Shown: in pieces, positions 35,079-41,835 of the stretch | Layout of the letters: each line of letters begins with the position of its first letter | How positions within the stretch are numbered: the first letter of the stretch is position 1 | Source: Halorhabdus salina | GTDB lineage: Archaea > Halobacteriota > Halobacteria > Halobacteriales > Haloarculaceae | DNA length: 64,000 bases | Reading direction: 5' to 3' | Assembly: GCF_013839425.1 (NCBI RefSeq) | Contig: NZ_JACDNP010000005.1 | Coordinates: forward strand, 62,001 to 126,000 | Translations under genes and position numbers: made by a program | The notes under the pieces: model-generated | What the model was told of the DNA's origin: nothing | Database searches by the model: none | What the model saw: the letters and a program-made list of their open reading frames with translations, nothing else

Positions 35079-35948
35079 TCAGTCACCTGGGCGTGGCAGC
35101 GCCGTGAACTGTTTTTTGACAGGCTGGAACGGATCGTACACCGACTGGTGGCATTGGCAGTAGACCTCGTTTTCGGCGTTGAACCGCTCACTCCCGGGGT
35201 AGGCTTTGAATCCAGGCACGCAACAGAAGTGGGTACACTTGTTGAGCCAGGCCATCACGCCGTCCTCTGTGGCCGCGTCGAGAAACTGTCGGACGGTCCC
35301 TGAGAGGTTGCTGTACTCGCCTTCTCCGTTGACCATCTTCGGCACTTCAGGGCTCCGGAGTACCTGGACGGGAATTGTCTGGACGTTTTCCTTTTGTGAG
35401 CGCCAACTGGCCTTCGCTGGCTTGCCGAAGCCGCCCTCTCCGATGTCGTTACTCCAGGTCTCGTAATCCTCGAAATCGGCTATCGTCAGCGCGTCGCCCG
35501 CCTCCATATCCTCCTGCCAGTCGTACGTACCCGGGACGGCCCGAAACACGTTGTCCGCGTCGGCCCCGGGATCGATCCCGGCGTACGTCTGGACGCCGCA
35601 GTACTGGAACCACGAGGAACTGAAGGTCATCCCGCCGAGATTCATCTCGGCGATCGTTACGTCTTTTCCCTGAACGGTTTCAGTTTTGGTGTCGGGCCAG
35701 ACGCCCGCGATCGTGCCATCGTCCTGAATCTCGATCGGGACGAGGGGCATCGCTCGTGGGGCTGGACCGTCGGTGTTCGCGATGCCGACATACTCGGTGA
35801 TGCCGCCACCGACCCCAGTCTGGGAGGTTACCAGTCCGACAGCGGTTGCCCCACCCGTGGCAACGCTCCCGAGGGCAGCGGACCCGACAACGCCTTTCAC
35901 GAATCGGCGTCGACCTGATGCAGTCGGATATTTGTCTTCGGTAGCCAT
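35079..35948 (-). CDS. Rieske iron-sulfur protein
   Basis: A 289-aa Rieske subunit. An N-terminal twin-arginine-like stretch (GRRRFVKGVVGSAALG) and hydrophobic helix place it outside the membrane. The cluster boxes CTHFCCVPG (ligands Cys238, His240; disulfide Cys243) and CQCHQS (Cys264, His267; Cys266) are near the C-terminus. Box 1 has an extra Cys (FCC instead of LGC). The roughly 150-residue insertion before the boxes is longer than in mitochondrial proteins. It takes electrons from quinol and may pass them to halocyanin, encoded two genes upstream. Confidence 0.93.
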   Translation of the reverse strand: MATEDKYPTASGRRRFVKGVVGSAALGSVATGGATAVGLVTSQTGVGGGITEYVGIANTDGPAPRAMPLVPIEIQDDGTIAGVWPDTKTETVQGKDVTIAEMNLGGMTFSSSWFQYCGVQTYAGIDPGADADNVFRAVPGTYDWQEDMEAGDALTIADFEDYETWSNDIGEGGFGKPAKASWRSQKENVQTIPVQVLRSPEVPKMVNGEGEYSNLSGTVRQFLDAATEDGVMAWLNKCTHFCCVPGFKAYPGSERFNAENEVYCQCHQSVYDPFQPVKKQFTALPRPGD

Positions 35949-35950
35949 GG

Positions 35951-36349
35951 TTATCGTTTCATGTACGGATAGAGCGCACGTTTGAGACTCTCGCTTGCAC
36001 CATCAGTCATCGATTCGCCGTCGACGTCCTCCTCACGGATGTAGAGGTCTTCCCACTTCCGGCGGCGCTTCTTGACGATCATGACGTCTGGGAGGAACTC
36101 CTTGCGGTACAACAGCAGGATGAACGCGAGGTTGACGAACATCGCCGCCATGACTGTGCCGAGGAACATGTTCCCGAAGCCACCGTCGAGGGAGGCAATG
36201 CCCCAACCCTTGATCAGGCCGTAGGTGAATACGCCCACGAAGATGATTTCGACGACCGTGAGCAACACAATCGCGACGGCCGCCGCTGTACTTTCGCGGG
36301 GCGGTTCATAGCGGTGGATGTCGCCGTACGTACTTCCGGACGAGGACAT
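35951..36349 (-). CDS. Two-helix membrane protein of bc operon
   Basis: A 132-aa protein: a hydrophilic N-terminus, two transmembrane helices (about 22-47 and 56-80), a basic junction (IVKKRRRKWEDLY) and an acidic tail ending in YPYMKR. Start and preceding stop overlap by one base, so it is co-translated with halocyanin copy 2. The position between halocyanin and Rieske suggests a subunit or assembly factor; no characterised homologue is recognised. Confidence 0.75.
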   Translation of the reverse strand: MSSSGSTYGDIHRYEPPRESTAAAVAIVLLTVVEIIFVGVFTYGLIKGWGIASLDGGFGNMFLGTVMAAMFVNLAFILLLYRKEFLPDVMIVKKRRRKWEDLYIREEDVDGESMTDGASESLKRALYPYMKR

Positions 36350-36990
36350 CAGTTCGACCCTCCGTTGGAATGGGGTGATTCGCCGTATTTCACCAGGTAA
36401 AACGTGAACGCAAGTGACGCTGAAATACCCAGCACCGTTGCGATACCGACGTAGTGGGCCTGGATTGGGACCCCCATGTGCTCGGGATTGACCGGCGTCG
36501 AGGCTCCCGCCGATTTCGTCGGATAGTCGTCACCGACGACGACGGCGCCTTTCATGCCGACCGAGAGATGCGGATCACAGTAGTACTTGTGAATCCCGGC
36601 CGCCTCGAAGGTCTGCTTGAAGGTGGTTCCGGCCTCGCCCGTCGACGGACCTGAGGAATAATCGTCGTTTTCACCGACGACGTTGTGGCCGCCACCGCGG
36701 CCCGTCCACTCCCAGACGACGGTGGTGCCTGAATCGACGTGGATGGCTGGCGGGCCAAACGCCCAGTCATTCCCGTTGCCCTCGACGCCGACTTCCACCG
36801 TCACTTCCTCCTGGCCGCGGAAGTCCTCCGTCGTCGAGAAGTTGCTCGTATCGGACAGCCAGCCGCCGTAATCCGGCTGGCCGCCACCGCCGCTTTCACC
36901 CTCCTGGGCGGCGGCGGAGCCAGCTGCGCCGGCGGCCGCCGTCCCGCCGGCGACCGTCCCCGCCGATCGCAGAAAGTCCCGCCTGTGCAT
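36349..36990 (-). CDS. Halocyanin-domain blue copper protein (copy 2, bc operon)
   Basis: A 213-aa Tat-exported copper protein and first gene of the bc operon. The signal starts MHRRDFLRSAGTVAGG. The copper ligands (His of GGGHNVVG, Cys/His/Met of YYCDPHLSVGM) match copy 1 exactly, and a C-terminal helix (VLGISASLAFTFYLVKYG) anchors it. As the electron acceptor encoded with Rieske and cytochrome b, it probably replaces cytochrome c in this pathway. A TTGTATAAA promoter element lies 25-33 bases before the ATG. Confidence 0.93.
   Translation of the reverse strand: MHRRDFLRSAGTVAGGTAAAGAAGSAAAQEGESGGGGQPDYGGWLSDTSNFSTTEDFRGQEEVTVEVGVEGNGNDWAFGPPAIHVDSGTTVVWEWTGRGGGHNVVGENDDYSSGPSTGEAGTTFKQTFEAAGIHKYYCDPHLSVGMKGAVVVGDDYPTKSAGASTPVNPEHMGVPIQAHYVGIATVLGISASLAFTFYLVKYGESPHSNGGSN
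36524..36883 (-). repeat. Near-identical 360-bp halocyanin repeat (copy in bc operon)
   Basis: Bases 36524-36883 match 29551-29910 with four substitutions that I counted, of which one changes an amino acid (Ile to Val). Identity drops abruptly on either side, so the copper-domain core was homogenised while signal and anchor diverged. Confidence 0.88.
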
Positions 36991-37013
36991 ATGGGCTATG
37001 CTGAGAGGCGTAT

Positions 37014-37022
37014 TTGTATAAA
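37014..37022 (-). promoter_or_regulatory. bc operon promoter TATA box
   Basis: TTATACAAA on the minus strand lies about 25-32 bases before the halocyanin ATG at 36990, giving a leaderless operon transcript. Confidence 0.5.
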
Positions 37023-37109
37023 CCCACCGGAAGCCCCAATCTCGGTGCCTTTTGCCGGTTATATCGCCGGATTTCTCTTCGATTTAGCGGGCTGGTTCGA
37101 ACGGTATTC

Positions 37110-37976
37110 TCAGGCGTCATCAGCGGCCGTGTCGCCGCCTTCACCCGATGAACGGTCCGGTAGTGTCTCGCCCCTATCGGGGACGAACGCTGGCCGTTCG
37201 CCGTCGTCTGCCCTCATAGCACGAAGGCGTTCACGGTACTGTTCGGCCCGGAATGCGTCCGACAGCCGTGCGTTGGCGACGACAGCAAGCAGAAGGAGGC
37301 CGATTACGAGGAAGCCGAGACCGGCGACGAACGCGATGGCGTTGCCACCTGTCACGCCAAATCCCAACAGCGCGAGTCCGGCGAGTAACTGGGCGATCGC
37401 CAGCAGTTGCACCACGATATTCCCGAGTTCGCCGTCGCCTTCCCGGACGTCTTCCGGGGCCGGTAGCAGGTCACCTTCCGGTGGTTCTGGTACATCGTAG
37501 GACACCATCGAACACAGCGCCACGGACGGCTTGACGTCCCGGAGCACCGTCCCGTCCCCCTCGACGGTCCCATCGGGATGGACGACCGCGTAGCTCTCGT
37601 CCGAGTAGGCCACCAGCCTGGATTCCTCGCGTTCGATCCGGGCGAAAACGTCCCGATCGGCGACCCGCTGACGGAGATCGGCTTCGAGCCGATCGAGGAG
37701 TGCCTCGCCCGTGATCCAGGTATCCGGATCGAACGCGGCTTCCCACTCCTGGGCCTCCATGTCAGCCATCTCCGCCGGGCCAAAGGAGTCGAAATCGTAC
37801 TCGGCTTCGACCTGTTCGCGAAGGGCTGCGAGCGACGGATCTGCGTCGTTGCCGGCTCCCGTCGCTGTCTCGTTCCCCTCGGTGTCATCGCTGCCGGTCC
37901 CGTTCCCGGCGGCCCCCTCGCTTGCTAGCCGCTCGTCGCCGCCGCGCTCGTCATCAGCGGACTCGGCGGGGGTCAT
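37110..37976 (-). CDS. Uncharacterised membrane protein upstream of bc operon
   Basis: A 288-aa protein with a long acidic/Gly-rich disordered N-terminus (first 50 residues), a mixed alpha/beta domain (ALLDRLEADLRQRV, AVVHPDGTVEGDG), two transmembrane helices near residues 190-235 and an acidic C-terminal tail. It lies upstream of the halocyanin gene in the same direction but the bc operon has its own promoter in the 119-bp gap. Conserved-looking haloarchaeal protein of unknown function; an assembly role is a guess from context. Confidence 0.7.
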   Translation of the reverse strand: MTPAESADDERGGDERLASEGAAGNGTGSDDTEGNETATGAGNDADPSLAALREQVEAEYDFDSFGPAEMADMEAQEWEAAFDPDTWITGEALLDRLEADLRQRVADRDVFARIEREESRLVAYSDESYAVVHPDGTVEGDGTVLRDVKPSVALCSMVSYDVPEPPEGDLLPAPEDVREGDGELGNIVVQLLAIAQLLAGLALLGFGVTGGNAIAFVAGLGFLVIGLLLLAVVANARLSDAFRAEQYRERLRAMRADDGERPAFVPDRGETLPDRSSGEGGDTAADDA

Positions 37977-38131
37977 TGGGCGGGAATTAGGCCCCCGTCG
38001 GCTTACCGGTTCTGGTCGTCGTCGGCCAGTTTGGGGCCAGCTTGTGGGTCGAGCCGCCGATCGACTGTCCGGCCGCATCGACGGTCCCCGGCTTCGGCAC
38101 GTTTTAGCGACTGCCCGCCGAAAGGCCGCCG

Positions 38132-38626
38132 ATGGTCGGATCCAGCACGATCGCGGGACTGGTTGTCATTTCCGTGTCGCTCAGTCTCCCCTGCTTTCTA
38201 TACGGTGCCTGGTTGATGATCGTCAGTGAGCCGATCACCTGGCGTATCCTCAAACGACACCTCATCGTCGTCGGGATGGGTCTCCTGCTGACGACGGTCC
38301 CGCTCGTGGGCTGGATGATTCCGAAATTCTGGAGTCAGTTCACTGGTCTGGCTGTCGTCCACGCGTTCCTCGGCGTCCAGGCCTACGCGTTCTTCCTCCT
38401 GGCAGCGACCGGGATCGTCCGGATCTTGCGAGCGAAGTGGACCTCGACGGAATTTCGCCAGGCGGACGATTTCGACCTCGCAGCCCTGGATGATGCAGAG
38501 CAGGACCTCGGGCACTGGCGTGCGCGGCTGCGGATCGGTGTGGTCGGCTACACGGTGTTGTGGCTGCTGGCCTACGTCACCGGCGTCGCTCGATACGTGT
38601 TCAAATACACTGATTTCTTGGGCTAA
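38132..38626 (+). CDS. Four-helix membrane protein divergent from bc region
   Basis: A 164-aa integral membrane protein with helices at about 5-30, 42-62, 70-95 and 140-158 and a charged loop (residues 102-135). TTTTAGC starting at 38102 lies about 30 bases before the ATG, so it is probably leaderless. Histidines and Trp at helix ends (RHL, VVHAF) could bind haem, but no motif proves it. It flanks the bc cluster and may be a cytochrome-related protein. Confidence 0.7.
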   Translation: MVGSSTIAGLVVISVSLSLPCFLYGAWLMIVSEPITWRILKRHLIVVGMGLLLTTVPLVGWMIPKFWSQFTGLAVVHAFLGVQAYAFFLLAATGIVRILRAKWTSTEFRQADDFDLAALDDAEQDLGHWRARLRIGVVGYTVLWLLAYVTGVARYVFKYTDFLG

Positions 38627-38678
38627 CGATCCCAGTTCGTTGCAGAGAAGTTCGCGTCACACTGCTTGCCGAACCAAC

Positions 38679-39368
38679 TCAGGCGTCCCACTGCTCGCCA
38701 CTGGCGAGATCAATGTCGCTATCTAATTGGGAGGACGGACAGCGATCTTCGAGGCAGCAGTCCGTACAGTCGGGCGATCTGGCTGTACACACCGCCCGGC
38801 CGTGGCTGATAAACAGGTGTGTAATTTCTTGCCATGCTTCCTGAGGGACAAGCTCTTGGAGGTCTTCTTCGATGGCTTCCGGGCGTTCGTTGTCAGTCAA
38901 CCCGAGTCGCCGGGAAAGTCGCTGGACGTGCGTGTCCACGACGACACCCTCGACGACGTCGTGGCCGTGCTGGAGGACGACGTTTGCTGTTTTCCGGCCC
39001 ACGCCTGGCAGGTCCGTCAGCGCGTCCATCGTATCTGGGACCTGGCCGTCGTGGTCGTCGACGAGGATTTCCCCGATCCCTTTCAGGTATCCGGCTTTGT
39101 TGTTGTGGAACGTGATCCCGTAGATATCTTCGGCCAATTGTTCTTCGTCAGCACCAGCATAGTCCGCTGGCGTCTGGTATGTCTCAAAGAGGTCCGGCGT
39201 CGTCTCGTTGACGCGCTCGTCGGTACATTGGGCTGAGAGGACGACTGCGACGAGCAATTCGAGGCGATTCGAGAAGTTCAGTGAGATCGTCGCGTCGGGA
39301 TAGGCCTCTTGGAGCTGATCGGTCACAGTTTCGGCTTGGTCTTCACGGGAATCGAGTCGCGTGCCCAT
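38679..39368 (-). CDS. nth: Endonuclease III
   Basis: A 229-aa DNA glycosylase/AP lyase of base-excision repair that removes oxidised pyrimidines. Helix-hairpin-helix LPGVGRKTA (residues 120-128) contains the catalytic Lys126, Asp145 follows in VVDTHVQR, and the C-terminal [4Fe-4S] set is C-x6-C-x2-C-x5-C. All catalytic and cluster residues are intact. The early SAQCTDERVN corresponds to the SAQTTD loop. It is divergent from the GNAT gene. Confidence 0.95.
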   Translation of the reverse strand: MGTRLDSREDQAETVTDQLQEAYPDATISLNFSNRLELLVAVVLSAQCTDERVNETTPDLFETYQTPADYAGADEEQLAEDIYGITFHNNKAGYLKGIGEILVDDHDGQVPDTMDALTDLPGVGRKTANVVLQHGHDVVEGVVVDTHVQRLSRRLGLTDNERPEAIEEDLQELVPQEAWQEITHLFISHGRAVCTARSPDCTDCCLEDRCPSSQLDSDIDLASGEQWDA

Positions 39369-39445
39369 AGCTATCTTCAGTGGGGCCTGCCCTTTGGCGT
39401 GTCGGGTCCGGTAGATTTGTGTCGCTCCGTATTGGATGACTTCGC

Positions 39446-39979
39446 ATGCCAGGGCCGACGTTCCTTCGGGGCGACCGCGTGACGCTGCGACCGATCGAAG
39501 CCGAGGACGCATCGTTCCTCGCCGAGACGATCAACCATCCTGACGTCTGGCCGATGCTGTCGGCCTACGCTCCGAAAAACACGGACGAGGAACAGGCGTG
39601 GATCGAAACCATCGGCGACAGTGAGGACGTCCATCTGCTGATCTGCGCTGACGGCGATCCCGTCGGAACGATCGGGCTCAATCAACTCAACGACGTCTGG
39701 GGCATCGCCGAACTGGGCTACTATATCCACCCCGACGAGCAGGGTAACGGCTACGCGACTGACGCCACTGCGCGGATCGTCCGGTACAGTTTCGATGCCC
39801 GTCGCCTGGAGAAGGTGTACGCCAACGTCCTGGCCGGTAACGAGGCTTCCCGGCGGGTGCTCGAATCTGTCGGCTTCGAGCAAGAGGGGACGTTCCGCGA
39901 GCACGCCTACGCACAAGGTGAACGCGTCGACGTGGTCCGGTACGGGCTGCTGGAAAGCGAGTTCGAACCCGGCGAGTAA
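39446..39979 (+). CDS. GNAT acetyltransferase, RimJ/RimL type
   Basis: A 177-aa GCN5-related N-acetyltransferase. RGDRVTLRPIEAEDA is the RimJ/L-style opening, GYYIHPDEQGNGYATDA contains the acetyl-CoA pyrophosphate loop (Q/RxxGxG/A as QGNGYA) and the end SRRVLESVGFEQEG is typical. Members acetylate ribosomal protein N-termini, antibiotics or small amines; the acceptor here is unknown. The RIO-like kinase gene follows after about 97 bp. Confidence 0.88.
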   Translation: MPGPTFLRGDRVTLRPIEAEDASFLAETINHPDVWPMLSAYAPKNTDEEQAWIETIGDSEDVHLLICADGDPVGTIGLNQLNDVWGIAELGYYIHPDEQGNGYATDATARIVRYSFDARRLEKVYANVLAGNEASRRVLESVGFEQEGTFREHAYAQGERVDVVRYGLLESEFEPGE

Positions 39980-40076
39980 TTCGAGGAGACGCGTCGACCG
40001 ACACGGCGCTGGGGTGGCTGGCGCGTCTCGTCGGCTGACAGAAAACCTTTACCGGCCCCGTCGCCCCCTCCTGTAT

Positions 40077-40874
40077 ATGGCGCTTCGCCAGTTATTGGGC
40101 GGACAGATCGCCTGGCCGCGGCTGGAAGCCGTCGCCAGAGCCGTCCTGGAGCGCTACGACGAGCCGGCGGGTCGCGTCGAGTTTCTGGACGCGAACAACT
40201 GGCTGTCGACGCCGATGGTCATCAACGATCGGTACTTCGTGAAGGTCATCTCCGAGCAGCATTCGCTGGTCCACGCGCTGCTCACCACGGGTCGCAACAT
40301 TGGGGCCTTTACCAGCGGGACGGAGGGGTTTTTCGAGCACTTTGGGACACCGCTGCAGATGGCTGAACACGAACGTGACGCCACGAGAGAGATGCAGGCT
40401 GTCGGCCTCAACGTCCCCGAACCGCTGGAGGCGTTCGAAGTCGATGGGTTGGGTGTGCTCGTTCTCGAGTATCTACCAGAGTTTCGAACACTCGACAAAC
40501 TCGACGAATCTGCCGTCAGACCGCTGGCTCCGAGCCTTTTTTCCGCACTCGATCGTATGCACGAGGCCGAACTCGCACACGGAGACCTCCGCAGCGAGAA
40601 CGTCTTGATCTCCCGTGGCGAGTTGTACTTTATCGACGCAACCAGCGTCAGGGACGGCATCGGTGAAGCCAGAGCCTACGATCTCGCCTGCGCGCTCGGT
40701 GTTCTCGCACCGTTGATCGGCTCTCGGGACGCCGTTTCCCTGGCGACAGAGCACTTCGAGATGGAAACACTGCTTCAAGCCAGGGACTTTCTGGATTTCG
40801 TCACGATCCGTCCGGATCACGATTTCGACGCCGGCGCGGTGAAAGCCGAGATCGAGAACCGGGCGACCCGCTGA
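40077..40874 (+). CDS. RIO/Bud32-like atypical protein kinase
   Basis: A 265-aa protein. A single N-lobe lysine sits in YFVKVI, followed by an acidic helix (EHERDATREMQ). The catalytic loop HGDLRSENVLI (Asp and Asn at the kinase HxDxxxxN positions) and YFIDAT in place of DFG lie near residues 165 and 183. This resembles RIO and Bud32-type kinases rather than conventional ones. No glycine-rich loop is obvious. CTTTACC lies about 27-30 bases before the ATG at 40077, indicating a leaderless transcript and excluding an in-frame extension into the GNAT gene. The substrate is unknown. Confidence 0.75.
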   Translation: MALRQLLGGQIAWPRLEAVARAVLERYDEPAGRVEFLDANNWLSTPMVINDRYFVKVISEQHSLVHALLTTGRNIGAFTSGTEGFFEHFGTPLQMAEHERDATREMQAVGLNVPEPLEAFEVDGLGVLVLEYLPEFRTLDKLDESAVRPLAPSLFSALDRMHEAELAHGDLRSENVLISRGELYFIDATSVRDGIGEARAYDLACALGVLAPLIGSRDAVSLATEHFEMETLLQARDFLDFVTIRPDHDFDAGAVKAEIENRATR

Positions 40875-40877
40875 GCG

Positions 40878-41792
40878 TTAGCGTCCATCTCCGGAGGGGC
40901 GCGCCCTTGCCGTGAGGTAAATCCCGGCCAGGACGACGACACCGCCGACGACCGTCACGGTATCTGGAACTTCGGCCAGCAACACCAGTGCAAGGACGGT
41001 AGCACCGATCGGTTCGCCCAGCAACGAGACGCTGACGACGCTTGACTCGACGTGGGCCAGTGCCCAATTGAGGACGGTGTGCCCGAACACGCCCGGACCG
41101 ATGGCCATCGCCAGGAACAGGACCCACTCCCGGGGCGGGTACCCCCCTAGCGGTGCGCCCTGAAACCCGACCACAGCAAGTAATCCGATCGAACAGACGA
41201 CATAGACGACGAGGACGTACGGCAGCAGGGCCACCCGCTGGCGGATCGACCGGCCGGCGAGGACGTACACTGCGGCGGCGACTGCCCCCAGGAGCGCCAG
41301 TCCGTTTCCATAGGTTGGGTCCGCTCCGACAGCAGGCCCGCCGAGCAAGTCCGGGACCGACATCACAGCGATGCCAAGCATCGCCACGAGAATGCCGACG
41401 ATGATGCCGCCGGTAACGCGTTCCTCGAGGAACAGCGCCGCGCCGACAGCGACAAATAGCGGCTGTGACTGGACGATCGTCACGGAGGCGGCCACGCTCG
41501 TCCAAGCGAGACTCTCGAACCAGGCGGCAAAGTGGATCGACAGTGCCAGGCCGGCGAGCGTCGCCCCGAGCAGGTGACGCCGCTGGAGGCCGGCGAACGG
41601 GTTGCGATGGCGAACAAAGGCGAACGGAGCGAGCAGCAGCGTCGTGAAGAGGACTCGATAGAACGCCGCGACGATAGAGGGGGCCTGGCTCCAGCGGACG
41701 AGGATCGCACTGGTGCTGACGGCAACGATCGCTACTGTCAATCCCACCAGTGGGGAAACCGTCTTCGGGAGCCGATCGATCCGGGCGGCCAC
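40878..41792 (-). CDS. DMT/EamA-family transporter
   Basis: A 304-aa protein with ten hydrophobic helices in two repeated halves of five (EamA domains). SAILVRWSQAPSIVAAFYR at the start and LGEPIGATVLALVLLAE near the end are typical of drug/metabolite exporters that move amino acids or small metabolites across the membrane. The substrate is unknown. It is convergent with the kinase-like gene (four-base gap). Confidence 0.85.
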   Translation of the reverse strand: MAARIDRLPKTVSPLVGLTVAIVAVSTSAILVRWSQAPSIVAAFYRVLFTTLLLAPFAFVRHRNPFAGLQRRHLLGATLAGLALSIHFAAWFESLAWTSVAASVTIVQSQPLFVAVGAALFLEERVTGGIIVGILVAMLGIAVMSVPDLLGGPAVGADPTYGNGLALLGAVAAAVYVLAGRSIRQRVALLPYVLVVYVVCSIGLLAVVGFQGAPLGGYPPREWVLFLAMAIGPGVFGHTVLNWALAHVESSVVSVSLLGEPIGATVLALVLLAEVPDTVTVVGGVVVLAGIYLTARARPSGDGR

Positions 41793-41835
41793 GTCTCCCG
41801 ACTGGCGGCCGGACGGCTTGAGCGTTCCCCTCTCC

